A stretch of 64,000 nucleotides of DNA, taken from assembly GCA_009377525.1 (NCBI GenBank), contig WHTW01000012.1, forward strand, positions 1-64,000, given 5' to 3'. Below the pieces are notes generated by a model that had not been told where the DNA came from, did not search any database, and was given only the letters and a program-made list of their open reading frames with translations. This DNA comes from Rhodospirillales bacterium (GTDB lineage Bacteria; Pseudomonadota; Alphaproteobacteria; Reyranellales; Reyranellaceae). This document shows positions 1 through 9,413 of this stretch, one piece after another. How positions within the stretch are numbered: position 1 is the stretch's first letter; the number at the start of each line of letters is the position of its first letter. The translations under genes were made by a program, and so were the position numbers.

Positions 1-67
1 CGTAGACGCGGCCCTTGTACTGGCGCTGCGTGGTGACGACGTGGACGGCTCCGCCTCGGCTCGGCAT
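1..67 (-). CDS. 5' end of an IS transposase, probably IS1634-like (cut by window edge)
   Basis: An ATG at 67 opens a frame that runs off the left edge without a stop (22 codons visible). It begins MPSRGGAVHVVTTQRQYKG, which resembles the N-terminus of bacterial IS1634-type DDE transposases from memory. It would catalyse insertion-sequence transposition, but no catalytic residues are in view. A near-consensus promoter sits immediately upstream, so the message may be leaderless. The family call rests on only 22 residues. The IS end should lie somewhere in 103-216, where I could not fix a terminal repeat. Confidence 0.5.
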   Translation of the reverse strand, partial: MPSRGGAVHVVTTQRQYKGRVY

Positions 68-73
68 ACCCAC

Positions 74-102
74 AACATATAGACCGTCGAAGCCGATGTC
101 AA
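74..102 (-). promoter_or_regulatory. Sigma70-type promoter of the transposase gene
   Basis: On the minus strand TTGACA (102-97) is followed by a 17-nt spacer and TATGTT (79-74). Seven bases further lies the ATG at 67, so transcription would start at or next to the start codon. The bases between this promoter and the cupin gene (103-216) contain no gene and are more AT-rich than the surroundings. Confidence 0.55.
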
Positions 103-216
103 CTATTTTAGTGACTACAATCTGCACCGAATTCGACACTCGTTCCCCGACACAACCATCGGAAAACGCTCGATCTTTCCGACTGCAACAGCTCCAAAAC
201 TTCGGGGAACTTCAGG

Positions 217-573
217 CTAGACCAGCGGCACGTAGTCGTACTCGCCGACGCCCTGCAAGATCAGGAAGGTGAGCGAGGTCTTACCCGCGTTGGTCACCAG
301 ATGCGGCCGGCCGGCGGTTGCGACATAGCTCTGCCCGACGCCGAGCCTCACCTCGTCCTTGGGTTGCTGCAGGAACAACCGCATCTCGCCTTCCAGCACG
401 TAGAAGGTGTCGCTGATGTTGGTGTGGTAGTGCCAGGGCACGGTCTGCGTCGGCGAGAGTTGCAGCTCGCTGATGCGGAAGCCCGGGCGCTCGGCGTGGC
501 GGTCGCGGCGCTCCACCTCGTAGAGATGGCTGGCGTCCTTGACGGGCTGAAGTCTGCGTTCGGCCTTCATCAT
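217..573 (-). CDS. Single-domain cupin protein
   Basis: A 118-residue protein with one cupin barrel. The metal-binding motif region reads WHYHTNISDTFYVLEGE (His-x-His then Glu) and a later His sits in AGRPHLV, so a mononuclear metal site is likely intact. Cupins of this size act as small dioxygenases, isomerases or ligand sensors; the substrate cannot be read from sequence. The start is one of two adjacent ATGs after AAGGATGGATCG. It is divergent from a glutathione S-transferase gene with only 34 bp between the starts, so the two promoters overlap and the genes may be co-regulated. Confidence 0.8.
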   Translation of the reverse strand: MMKAERRLQPVKDASHLYEVERRDRHAERPGFRISELQLSPTQTVPWHYHTNISDTFYVLEGEMRLFLQQPKDEVRLGVGQSYVATAGRPHLVTNAGKTSLTFLILQGVGEYDYVPLV

Positions 574-607
574 CGATCCATCCTTTCACAAAGGATCGGG
601 AGCCATT

Positions 608-1237
608 ATGAACCTCGGCATGATTACGATCTACGGCGTCCACCGCTCCCGCGCCTCGCGCAACATCTGGCTGGCCCATGAGCTCGGCATCCCCTTCAAG
701 CTGGTGCCGGTGATGCAGCTCTACCGCCTCAAGGAGCCGATCCCTGCCGACATCGTCCACACCAGGTCGCCGTCCTTCCTGAAGGTCAATCCCAACGGCC
801 ATGTCCCGACGATGGAGGATGACGGGCTGGTGCTGCACGAATCGCTGGCCATCAACCTCTACCTCGCCAAGAAGCATGGCGGTCCGCTGGCGCCGGCAAA
901 CGTTGCCGAGGACGGGCTGATGGGCATGTGGTCGCTGTGGGCGGCGACCGAGGTCGAACCGCACTCGCTATCGATCGCCCAGAACGGGCCCTCCGCTGCC
1001 GCAATCGACTCCCTGCGCGGACCGTTCGCCGTGCTCGATGAAGCACTCGCCAACGGTTTCCTGGTCGGCGGTCGATTCACCGTGGCTGACATGAACGTCG
1101 TCGAGGTCGTGCGCTACGCCGACGGCGCCACGGAGCTCTTCAAGGCGGCGCCCAGGGTAAAGGTCTGGTTCGAAACCTGTCGGGCCCGTCCCGCCTATCG
1201 CAGAATGTGGGACGCACGCGAGAAGGAGCCGCTTTAG
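608..1237 (+). CDS. Glutathione S-transferase family protein
   Basis: 209 residues. The N-terminal thioredoxin-like domain (about 1-85) contains the GST pattern FLKVNPNGHVPTMEDDGLVLHES with the cis-proline region (VPT) and the ES that contacts the glutathione gamma-glutamyl group. An all-helical C-terminal domain follows, with FTVADMNVVEV matching the conserved N-capping-box region. The likely role is glutathione conjugation or reductive detoxification in the cytosol. The start ATG follows GGAGCCATT. It is paired divergently with the cupin gene. The specific substrate is unknown. Confidence 0.85.
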   Translation: MNLGMITIYGVHRSRASRNIWLAHELGIPFKLVPVMQLYRLKEPIPADIVHTRSPSFLKVNPNGHVPTMEDDGLVLHESLAINLYLAKKHGGPLAPANVAEDGLMGMWSLWAATEVEPHSLSIAQNGPSAAAIDSLRGPFAVLDEALANGFLVGGRFTVADMNVVEVVRYADGATELFKAAPRVKVWFETCRARPAYRRMWDAREKEPL

Positions 1238-1429
1238 ACCGTTCGACATTTCGCCTCCCGGGTGTCGTAGCAATGATGCGGCGCGGAAAGCCGGTTCCCA
1301 CAAGGCGTCGCATGGCCTAGGCTTGGCCACGCGGCAAGCTCTCGGGGCCGCCGCGGACCAGGTCCATGGCGGCCATGACAGGCTCGGCGTGCATCGCCGT
1401 GCGGTCGCCGGCTAGGGGCAGAAGGGTCT

Positions 1430-4363
1430 ATGAGGATTCTCGCGGAAACGGCGGAACGTAGCATCGTGACGGTGCTGGCCGTGGATACCGTCAATTCCAC
1501 CGGCCATATCGCCGGCGATGACCCCGACGATGCTCAGGAACTGCTGGACCGGATCTTCGATCACCTCGACGGGACGATCAGGCGGGCCGGCGGGCTGATG
1601 GTCAATTATTCGGGGGACGGCGGCATCGCAGTCTTCGGATGGCCGACCTCGATGGAAGACCATGCCGATCGCGCGTGTGAGACGGCATGGCTGATCCAGC
1701 ATCCCAGCGTGGAATCGGCCCGCATTCGCGACGTCCTCAATCGGCCGATTCGCTTCCGCGTCGGCATACACTCGGGTCTGGTCGGCTTGCGGCGCATGGA
1801 CATGCAGGCCGGGTCGCGGCTCGACCCTGTGGGCGGCACCGTTCACATCGCCGCGGCGTTGCAGAAGATCGCGCCGCCCGACAGCATCTTCGTGAGCTCG
1901 AAGACCGTCGAATTGTGCCGGTCGACGCTCGAGCTCACGCCGCTTGAAGACGTCAAGATCCTGAAACAGATCAACGCCAGCGCCTACAGCCTGTCCGGCC
2001 CGCCGCGCGCGCCAGGCATCGGCGACAGCGGCTCGCGCAACTACCGCACGCCGCTGGTCGGCCGCCAGCGCGAGCGCGAATCGGTGCGCCAGGCCCTGGC
2101 CCGCCAGGATCCCGGTTGCCGCGCCATCGCCGTGATCGGCGAACCAGGCATCGGCAAGAGCAGGCTGGCGGCGGCTGCCGTTCAGGACGCCCAGCAAAGC
2201 AGCAGGCTGGTCCTGATCTCCCGGGGCGATTCGCAACGCCGCACGACACCGTACTCGGCCGTGCGCTCGCTCATCTTTGCGGCATCCTCGCTGAGCGAGA
2301 CCGCTACGGATGACGATGTCAAAAGCAGCCTGGCGGCGGCCGGAATCGAACACCTCGAAGACGGTCCCCTGGGCACGGTGCTGCTGGCCAAGCCCAGTGG
2401 CCAGAAGACCAAGTCGGGCCAACTGACCCAGACCCAGGTCGCCCGCGCGCTCGTCGAGGCTCTGGCGAAACTGACGGCGGGCACCCCGACGCTTGTCGTG
2501 ATCGAGGATCTGCATCTCCTCGACCTCGAAAGCATCTACTGCCTGCGGTTGATGGGCGAGAGCACGGCGTCCGCGCCCTGTACGCTGCTGGTGACGGGGC
2601 GACCGGAGTCGCTTGCCGAGGCCCGGGACATCGCCACCACGGTCCTGCAGCTCGATCCCCTGCCTCGTGCCGAGATGCGCGAGCTCGCTCATCGTCTGTG
2701 GCCGCCGGGCACGCCGTCGCCAGCCATCCTCGAAAAGGTCCTGGACAGGGCGGATGGCGTGCCGTTCGTGCTCGAGCAGATCGTCCTGTCGATCGAAGAT
2801 GCCCGCAGCGAGAGCATCAATCTGGCGCCGCAAAGCGTGCAATCGGTGATCCATGCCCGCCTCAACCGCCTTTCGCCGGAAGCCAAGGAGTGCGCCCAAG
2901 CGCTGAGCGTGCTGGGCAACGAAGTCGAGATAGACGTCGCCTTGAAGGTGTTGGACAAGGATAGCGAAACGCTGCTGCGCGATTGCGCCGAGCTAGAGAG
3001 GCTCGAGATCGTCCAGCCGTCGATCGGCACGTCGATCCGTTTCCGCCACGCCATTGTCGCAGAGGCCTGCTCCGAAACGGTGCCAGGCCCGCGGCGTCGG
3101 GAACTGCACCGCGCAGCGATCGCCGCCGTCACGGCGACCTACTCCGATCTCGGTGCACAACTCGAGCGTCTGGCCTTCCATGCCGAAAGTGCGCGCAACG
3201 ACGAACAGGCGCTCGAGTATCTGTGGCTGGCCGGACTGCGCGCTCGACGGAGCTCGGCGAGCGGCTCGCTCTTCCTCATCTTCCAGCGTGCGATGGCGTG
3301 CATCGAAAGAATTGGCGAACCGGCGGAAAGGCGGTTCGTCGACTTCGTCCTGATGCCGTTCGCCCAGCTCCTGCAGATCGGCGAGTTCAGCAAGATGAAC
3401 CCGTACCTGCCGCGCGCCCTGGAGCTCGCGCAGCGTCAGGATCGGCCGGACAAGGTCTGCGCCGCCTTGTGCCACATGGGCATGATCAGCTGGTTCCAGG
3501 GCCGCTACGTCGACTGTCGCGAGCAGAGCGAAAGGGCGTTCGCGATCGCCACCGAGCTCGACATTCTGCCGTTGAAGTTCAGCGCCAAGTTCATGTTGGC
3601 CAGCGCACTCTACGGAACGGGAGAGATCAAGCGCGCGATCGACATGCAGCTCGAGCTGCGCGACGCCCTCGGCGGCGCGCTCGAGACCACGCGCCTCGGC
3701 GCCGCCGCCATTCCCGCATCGCTCGTTCGCAGCTACCTGAGCTGGTTCATGATGGAAGTGGGACTCTACGAGGAAGGGTTGGGCCATGCCGAGAAGGCAC
3801 TGGAGATCGCCACGCGGCAGGGCGAACCCTACTCCGAAATTCTTGCCCGGCTGGGAGTGGGCCGCAATCTGCTGAAGCTGCGGCGCTACCGCGAAGCAGC
3901 TGACTGCCTGCAGGCCGCAGTCAACGTGATCGATCAATATGGCTACGACCCGGTTTTGCCGCATGTCGTCGGGCTGCTGGCAAGTGCGCTGGCCCGGACG
4001 GGAGAAGCAGCAAAGGCCGTCTGGGCCGTCGAGGCCTGGTTGGAGCGCGGCTTGCAGGACCGCACTGGCCGGCTCGAGCTCTACTACCTGAACGCCGGCT
4101 ATGCCGAGGCGCTTGGTCGGCTGGGGTCGTCGTCGGATGCCCTTGCCGCGGCCAACCGAGCGCTCGACGTCGCGCGCAGCATCAGCAACCCGTGTCTGAT
4201 CGTCCAGGGCCTCGGCGTGCGCGCCGGTCTGCTGGCATCAGTCGAGCCCAATTCGGCGCAGATTGCCGCCGACCTCGCCGAGCAGTCAGACCTCTGCCGG
4301 CAATACGGCCTGGTTGCCGACGAACAGCTCAGGGCTTCTTCGGCCAGTCCGGCAGGACACTGA
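1430..4363 (+). CDS. Class III adenylate/guanylate cyclase fused to a STAND-type ATPase and TPR region
   Basis: 977 residues. Residues about 10-190 form a class III nucleotidyl cyclase domain: metal-binding Asp19 in LAVDTVNSTG, the second acidic position Asp63 in NYSGDGGIAVFG, and GIHSGLVGL near 112. A P-loop ATPase follows, with Walker A GEPGIGKSR (237-245) and Walker B LVVIED (355-360). From about 560 to the end the sequence is alpha-helical and TPR-like. This layout is typical of large signal-transduction cyclases, but substrate (ATP or GTP) and stimulus are unknown. ATG follows AGAAGGGTCT. The stop overlaps the convergent DyP-P450 gene by 35 bp, so the two transcripts are antisense at their 3' ends. 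Confidence 0.85.
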   Translation: MRILAETAERSIVTVLAVDTVNSTGHIAGDDPDDAQELLDRIFDHLDGTIRRAGGLMVNYSGDGGIAVFGWPTSMEDHADRACETAWLIQHPSVESARIRDVLNRPIRFRVGIHSGLVGLRRMDMQAGSRLDPVGGTVHIAAALQKIAPPDSIFVSSKTVELCRSTLELTPLEDVKILKQINASAYSLSGPPRAPGIGDSGSRNYRTPLVGRQRERESVRQALARQDPGCRAIAVIGEPGIGKSRLAAAAVQDAQQSSRLVLISRGDSQRRTTPYSAVRSLIFAASSLSETATDDDVKSSLAAAGIEHLEDGPLGTVLLAKPSGQKTKSGQLTQTQVARALVEALAKLTAGTPTLVVIEDLHLLDLESIYCLRLMGESTASAPCTLLVTGRPESLAEARDIATTVLQLDPLPRAEMRELAHRLWPPGTPSPAILEKVLDRADGVPFVLEQIVLSIEDARSESINLAPQSVQSVIHARLNRLSPEAKECAQALSVLGNEVEIDVALKVLDKDSETLLRDCAELERLEIVQPSIGTSIRFRHAIVAEACSETVPGPRRRELHRAAIAAVTATYSDLGAQLERLAFHAESARNDEQALEYLWLAGLRARRSSASGSLFLIFQRAMACIERIGEPAERRFVDFVLMPFAQLLQIGEFSKMNPYLPRALELAQRQDRPDKVCAALCHMGMISWFQGRYVDCREQSERAFAIATELDILPLKFSAKFMLASALYGTGEIKRAIDMQLELRDALGGALETTRLGAAAIPASLVRSYLSWFMMEVGLYEEGLGHAEKALEIATRQGEPYSEILARLGVGRNLLKLRRYREAADCLQAAVNVIDQYGYDPVLPHVVGLLASALARTGEAAKAVWAVEAWLERGLQDRTGRLELYYLNAGYAEALGRLGSSSDALAAANRALDVARSISNPCLIVQGLGVRAGLLASVEPNSAQIAADLAEQSDLCRQYGLVADEQLRASSASPAGH

Positions 4364-7300
4364 CGAAACGCGTCGAGAGGCCGATATTCACCTGCGCGAA
4401 CTTCTTGAGTTCACCGCGCGGGCCCGCGACCTTCTTCAGTCCCTTCAACCGCCCCGCCGCCTTGAGGCACTCTGTGAGGAGATAGCGCGCAAGCTTGTCC
4501 CTGCCCCAACAGAGACGGCCGCTCGTCCCGGCGTCCCCGAACAGCAGGTAGTCGTCGAGATTGCGCTTTGGCCCCGGAAGGATGGGATCGAGCGAGAACT
4601 GATCGGGCCGCGGAAAGGCGTTGCGATCGAAGCACGCCGCCCCAATGAGAGCGGCAATCCAGTCGCCTTTCTTGACCATGTCTCGGCCATACAGCTCATC
4701 CTGGTTGCTGCGCCGCATCAGCAGCTTGACGGTGGGATTGAGCCGCCAGGTTTCGTAGAGCAGGCGCTCAATGCCTTCATTGAACGTCGCCTGCGACGGC
4801 GTCACCTTCATGAGCAGCTGGATGAGCGCCGGCAGATCAAGGCCGACACTCAGCGCCGTGTGGACGACCCCGCCCAGCGTCGCTGGAATGACGATTGCCG
4901 AGCTTGCGACTTCCAGAAGCAACATGCGGACCAGGCCATAGTAGGCCTCGACCGTCAGGTGGTTCGGCTGCGCCGGGTTGGTGAACGTCGCCTCCAGATC
5001 GACGAATGCCGCCAGCAGGTTGGTATGCGGAGCGGGCCGCTGCGCCCTGGCTTTTGCAATCAGCAGGTCGATATGCGTCAGGAACTCCCGACCGGCCTGC
5101 ACCCCGAGCACTTTCAGTTCAGCCTGCTGCAGGTAGTTGCCGACGATGTCGACGAACATCAGGATCGACCAGACCTGCCAAGTCGTGAGGCCGACGTCCT
5201 CGGGCTTGCCGGCGCGGACGGCGAGAAGCCACTCCGGCTCCAGCTGCGTGATATGCTGGCGCGAGAAGGGCAAGGCTACGGCCATCTCGGTGAGCCAGTC
5301 CGGGCCGGGCGTGCCGAACAGCTCGCTGATGACGTTGTAGGTCGTCACGGAACCCAGGTCGTGAACGATGTCGATGGCCCGGCGGGACGCCGTTCGCCGC
5401 AGGGTCGCCTCGATGTTCTGCTTCGTGATCCGCGCCAGGCGCACATAGACGGACTCGTCGGCTGACAGCTTGTTCCAGCCCGCTTCCAGGATCTCCAGCA
5501 TCAAGGCACGCTTCATGCCGGTGATGCGGTCCGGCTCGGTGCTGACGATCATGTCATTGCCGGTGCTGATCGTCCGGATGGCTTCCTGATAATGAACCAC
5601 TGACGTGATCATGTCTTTGTTTGCATCGGTCCGCTTGCCGAGCGCCTGCTTGACGTGGGCAACACGGGCCACGAATGCGATCGGCGCGGCACCGGGATCG
5701 GAAGCAGTCGCCGACGGCATCCCGACGCGCACGACGTCTCTTGCTCCTCCGAGGATTTGGCCGACGACCGCCTTCATCCGCTCGTCGCTGAGAAGCGTGG
5801 GAGTCGCGGCGTCACCCATGCTGTAGCCCGCATACGGCAACTTCTCAGCAGGAACGCTGAAGTCGCCGCCGTGTGCGATCTCCCGCATGGCCTTGACGCC
5901 GGGGGCGAAGAAATAGTCGCCGCCGCGCGTGATGACGAAGGGCGGCAATCCCGTCACCGGCGTCACGGCGCCGCTTTCGAGGAAGGAATCGGCCGTCCCA
6001 CCGAGATTGGCCCCGGTCAGGGGACAACGATTGAGGCCGGCCTGGCCCAGGATCTCACCCCTGTTGATCCAGTCGGCCTGTATCACTTCGAACTGCAGAT
6101 CCAGGCGCGAGTTGGCGGCAATGAACAGCAGGCCCCGCTTGCGGCCATCGCCCGGCGAATCCATCGGCAAGAGGGCGCCGCCGTACGCCATGCCGCGACG
6201 CAGGATGCGATGGCGGCGCACGTCGTTTGTGCCGCCGATGTCGCGCGGATTGGACCGACGGATATGCGCCCCGAGAGGGCAACGGCTTCCTTTCGGATCA
6301 TCCGCAGCGTAGCGGAAATCGTTTAGAAGCCCATCCGGATCGGCTCCCAGGTCCTGCGGCGCATGGGGCGCCACGATCAGCGGGGTGCCGTTCGGCCAGC
6401 GCCCGACGAACTGCGCGGCGAGCTTGTCCTGGGCTGCACGGTCATGTGGCCGCTGGCTTGCGAGATACGCGCGAAACGTCGCGACGTCCTGTTCGAGCTT
6501 GCGGAAGACTAGGAACGTGCTGCCCTCGCGCAGCAATGGATGAGTGGGAAGATGATGGTCGTTGCCGTCTTCATCCCGCTCGCTGAGGTAGATCTCGCCA
6601 TGGGCGACCGGCGTCCAGGTGCGATTGCGGCTCGGCGTGCCGCCGCCCGGCAGCGGATCGGCGAGGCTCATGTCGACGAACGGCTGGCTTATGCCGTCGC
6701 GAAAGCCGAAGTGCTCCATGCGGTACGGCGCGCGAACGACCCGGCCATCCTTGTCGACGTCGTAGGGATCTTCACCGAGCTCGATATGCAGGATTTCCAT
6801 GCCCAGCGGCAGGCACAACGCCGTCACAATGGTTCGCAGCGTGTCACCCCACCCGGTACCATCGTTGAACGCGGCTACATCGTCGCGCAGCTTTCGCCGA
6901 AAGTCCTCCGTGACCGGCAGGTCGTTGCCATCGACGAGATAGCCGCCGGTGAAATAGCCATGCACGCAGTCGAGCCCGAGGACTCCCTCCCAGTTCTCCG
7001 GCGCGCTCGGTCCGATGTCGCCGAGCCGCTCGGCGCGGGCTGCCATGCCTTGCCGGAAGGTCTCGGGGAAGGAGGCGAGTGTCGGTTCGCTGAGTTGAAG
7101 CGCCTTCAGGCCCGGGAAGGTGAAAGTGAAATTGATCGGAACCGGATCCCATTGCTTCTCAACCGAGTCGCTGTCCTGCTTCAGCCCTTTTTCGACGGCC
7201 TCGCTGCGCAGCACAGCAGGCCGGACAACGCCGTCCCTCTGTCCTGATTGGGCTGGCGCGAACTGGCGGAGCAGTTCGTAGGCGAATGCCCCCACGAGGC

Positions 7301-7889
7301 CGTTCGACAGTGCCTTGCGGCCGGCAGCAGCGGCGGTATCGCCGAACTCCGCTACGAAGGCATTGAAGTTGTCGGGGTTCGAAAGCGTGACATATGCCGC
7401 TCGCGCGACGTCCGCCTTGATCGACGCGGTGAAGCCTGCCGGCAGTCCGGCGAATGAACGCGTCGAAAAGTCTTCGATGGCCCGGAAAAGGAACTCGCAC
7501 GTGGCCCCGTCGACGCCGACTTTTGGAGGGAGCGGCATTCCTGCCTTCCCGCACTCTGCCCTGAGGGTGTTCCAGAAGTCGTCCGATCTGGCGTCGACGA
7601 GCACCTTCAGCCAATCGAGAAAGAGCTGGGCGGGTGCCTGCGGCGAGTCCTTGTCGTCCAGATTTGCCGGCGCGACGCCACCCGCGGCCTGGACGTTGAT
7701 CGCAGCCGCGACCTGCTTCAGCTTCGCCGATAGCTGGGCCTTGGACAGGATCCGGAAGAAGAAGAACAGCGACCAGTTGCGCGTCTTGCCGTCGACAAAA
7801 CGGGAAGCCCGGCCGAGATGGGCTTGCACGGCGGTTGCGAGCGCCGAGGGCGTCTCTGGCAGCCTCCGTGCCTCCTCATTGTATGCCAT
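4329..7889 (-). CDS. DyP-type haem peroxidase fused to a cytochrome P450 domain
   Basis: 1186 residues from ATG at 7889 (a GTG precedes it at 7892). Residues 1-240 are an uncharacterised helical region. About 245-700 is a dye-decolourising peroxidase: the GxxDG motif with catalytic Asp398 in GFRDGISQP, and proximal haem His542 in CPLGAHIRRSNPRD. About 755-1186 is P450-like: ExxR (Glu1046, Arg1049 in ETWR) and the haem Cys-loop LFGDAGTSGRLCWGR with Cys1127. The I-helix Thr motif is not obvious (VASSAIVIPATLGG), so the P450 half may be a peroxygenase or isomerase rather than an O2-activating monooxygenase. No signal peptide or membrane segment is seen. It is the second gene of a two-gene operon, 11 nt after its partner. 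The catalytic motifs of both haem domains are present; the reaction is inferred only. Confidence 0.85.
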   Translation of the reverse strand: MAYNEEARRLPETPSALATAVQAHLGRASRFVDGKTRNWSLFFFFRILSKAQLSAKLKQVAAAINVQAAGGVAPANLDDKDSPQAPAQLFLDWLKVLVDARSDDFWNTLRAECGKAGMPLPPKVGVDGATCEFLFRAIEDFSTRSFAGLPAGFTASIKADVARAAYVTLSNPDNFNAFVAEFGDTAAAAGRKALSNGLVGAFAYELLRQFAPAQSGQRDGVVRPAVLRSEAVEKGLKQDSDSVEKQWDPVPINFTFTFPGLKALQLSEPTLASFPETFRQGMAARAERLGDIGPSAPENWEGVLGLDCVHGYFTGGYLVDGNDLPVTEDFRRKLRDDVAAFNDGTGWGDTLRTIVTALCLPLGMEILHIELGEDPYDVDKDGRVVRAPYRMEHFGFRDGISQPFVDMSLADPLPGGGTPSRNRTWTPVAHGEIYLSERDEDGNDHHLPTHPLLREGSTFLVFRKLEQDVATFRAYLASQRPHDRAAQDKLAAQFVGRWPNGTPLIVAPHAPQDLGADPDGLLNDFRYAADDPKGSRCPLGAHIRRSNPRDIGGTNDVRRHRILRRGMAYGGALLPMDSPGDGRKRGLLFIAANSRLDLQFEVIQADWINRGEILGQAGLNRCPLTGANLGGTADSFLESGAVTPVTGLPPFVITRGGDYFFAPGVKAMREIAHGGDFSVPAEKLPYAGYSMGDAATPTLLSDERMKAVVGQILGGARDVVRVGMPSATASDPGAAPIAFVARVAHVKQALGKRTDANKDMITSVVHYQEAIRTISTGNDMIVSTEPDRITGMKRALMLEILEAGWNKLSADESVYVRLARITKQNIEATLRRTASRRAIDIVHDLGSVTTYNVISELFGTPGPDWLTEMAVALPFSRQHITQLEPEWLLAVRAGKPEDVGLTTWQVWSILMFVDIVGNYLQQAELKVLGVQAGREFLTHIDLLIAKARAQRPAPHTNLLAAFVDLEATFTNPAQPNHLTVEAYYGLVRMLLLEVASSAIVIPATLGGVVHTALSVGLDLPALIQLLMKVTPSQATFNEGIERLLYETWRLNPTVKLLMRRSNQDELYGRDMVKKGDWIAALIGAACFDRNAFPRPDQFSLDPILPGPKRNLDDYLLFGDAGTSGRLCWGRDKLARYLLTECLKAAGRLKGLKKVAGPRGELKKFAQVNIGLSTRFVSVLPDWPKKP

Positions 7890-7900
7890 CACCGCCCCCT

Positions 7901-8656
7901 TCAGCCCTTGCTCTTGTAGATCCCGCCAGGTGTCGGGAAATCACTGGCGTATTGCTGCGTCCTTGCCAGAAACTGGTCGAACAGCTCGTCCACCGACGTG
8001 GCGCGCAGCCCGTTGGCCGGCCGCACCTCGGCGACGAACTCGTCGAAGCGACGCTTGAAGTCCTGGAGTTGCTTGATGCGCACCACCGAGAGGTCGCCAT
8101 AGCGCGAGTAGAAGAGATTGCTCTGGATCTGGTATCGCTTGATCCAGGCCCAGAACTCTTCGAACTTGCGCGTCGATCCATAGTCCTCGCAATTGCGGAA
8201 GAGCGCATCGAAATCGTCGGCGATGAACTGGGCGATGTCGCGGAAATAGACCCGGATGTCGCCGTCGAACTCGACGAGCGTCAGAAGCCACGAGCGAAAT
8301 GTCGATGGCGTTCCCGCGGGGGTCTCGAGCGGGACATAGTCGTCGATCGGTTTCGGTACCTTCCCGCTGGCCGTTTCGTCGTACTGCACCCCCGGCACAT
8401 CGGAATAGACCAGATACTGCTCGGGTCGGATGATGATCATCCTGCCGAAATGAATAGTGCGAATCCTGTCGAGCTCGATCGGGATCCCCTGCTGGACCCG
8501 TGTCGTCAGATTGTCGATCGCCGACCGCAGTCTCTCTTCGTAGGTCCGGCGCTCGCCGGGAACCCGGCCCAGCTTGATCGGCGCCAGGACAGCGATCTCC
8601 GACACCTGACCGATCGATTTGGACTTCACCCAGTTGAGTGGCGTGGAGGGAGGCAT
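7901..8656 (-). CDS. Conserved protein of unknown function, partner of the DyP-P450 fusion
   Basis: 251 residues, not recognised as a named family. The N-terminal part (about 18-90) alternates beta and alpha segments (VSEIAVLAPIKLGRV; HFGRMIIIRPEQYLVYSDVP). It is followed by RSWLLTLVEFDGDIRVYFRD and a helical C-terminus, a pattern compatible with a ferredoxin-like or dimeric alpha/beta-barrel fold related to half of a DyP domain. No haem His motif is visible. The stop lies 11 nt before the ATG of the DyP-P450 gene, indicating coupled translation and probably a shared complex or pathway. The 271 nt upstream (8657-8927) hold no gene that I can support. Confidence 0.6.
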   Translation of the reverse strand: MPPSTPLNWVKSKSIGQVSEIAVLAPIKLGRVPGERRTYEERLRSAIDNLTTRVQQGIPIELDRIRTIHFGRMIIIRPEQYLVYSDVPGVQYDETASGKVPKPIDDYVPLETPAGTPSTFRSWLLTLVEFDGDIRVYFRDIAQFIADDFDALFRNCEDYGSTRKFEEFWAWIKRYQIQSNLFYSRYGDLSVVRIKQLQDFKRRFDEFVAEVRPANGLRATSVDELFDQFLARTQQYASDFPTPGGIYKSKG

Positions 8657-8927
8657 GTTTCGATCTAACCTGCTGTTGGCGTCATCAAATCTTTGGGGAA
8701 TTCAAGGCACGGCGGCAAGCCCATCCCACTGACTGGTCGTCGACGCTTCAGCAATACTTCGGCCAATGCCGACGCCTTCAGCGTCGTCATGCCGACACTT
8801 CCACCCTGGCCCACCGCCGCATCCCCGCTCCCCAGCGGTGCAGCTCACTCCGGTTGAAGACGGCGAGTGGCCGCCACTACCACAAGTCTAACTCTAACGG
8901 CGTTCCGGGACTCGTCTGTGCGAAAAG

Positions 8928-9413
8928 TCACACTGCGAGCATGAGCCGATCGATCGACGGCGCAAAGCCGGCTCTTTCGTGGAACCGGCGGGCACCGCGG
9001 TTGAAAGCGTGCACGGCGACGCCGACATGACTGGCCCCCTGGCCCCGCGACCAGTCGACAATCGCCTCGATCAGCCGGCGGCCGACGCCCTGGCTGCGCA
9101 GGCTGGAATGCACCACCAGATTATCAAGCTCGATCACCTTGAGCGGCACGGCGCCGGCAAAGGCCGACGGCGAACGCGTCAGCAACACGGCCAAGCCGAC
9201 GACCTCCCGATCAATCTCCGCCACCAGCACCGTCGACCCGGGCCCCGCGAGCCACTGCTCAATCTGTCCGCGCGTTCGCGCCGGCCCGTCGAAGCGGCGG
9301 AAGACATCCTGCCACGCCAGGCGATGGAACTCGTCCAGCTCGTCGAACAGCGCGACCAGGGCGTCGTAGTCGCCCATGGTCGCCTGGCGGATGCGGATCG
9401 GCTCAGCGGTCAC
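8928..9413 (-). CDS. GNAT-family N-acetyltransferase (second of a tandem pair)
   Basis: 161 residues from a GTG start. It carries the GNAT fold: IELDNLVVHSSLRSQGVGRRLIEAIVDW, where the R/QxxGxG/A acetyl-CoA pyrophosphate loop is RSQGVGRR, then AVHAFNRGARRFHERAGF. It transfers acetyl from acetyl-CoA to an unknown amine. GTG (9413-9411) overlaps the stop of the upstream GNAT gene as GTGA, so the two are translationally coupled. The two proteins are clear paralogues (shared VVGLAVLLTR/VLGVAVLLTR, DNLVVH, ARRF), so the pair probably arose by tandem duplication. Confidence 0.85.
   Translation of the reverse strand: MTAEPIRIRQATMGDYDALVALFDELDEFHRLAWQDVFRRFDGPARTRGQIEQWLAGPGSTVLVAEIDREVVGLAVLLTRSPSAFAGAVPLKVIELDNLVVHSSLRSQGVGRRLIEAIVDWSRGQGASHVGVAVHAFNRGARRFHERAGFAPSIDRLMLAV

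Noticed and set aside
8657..8927. Possible small gene or RNA between the DyP-P450 partner and the GNAT genes
   Set aside because: Frames there lack a ribosome-binding site and any motif; no strong hairpin was seen.
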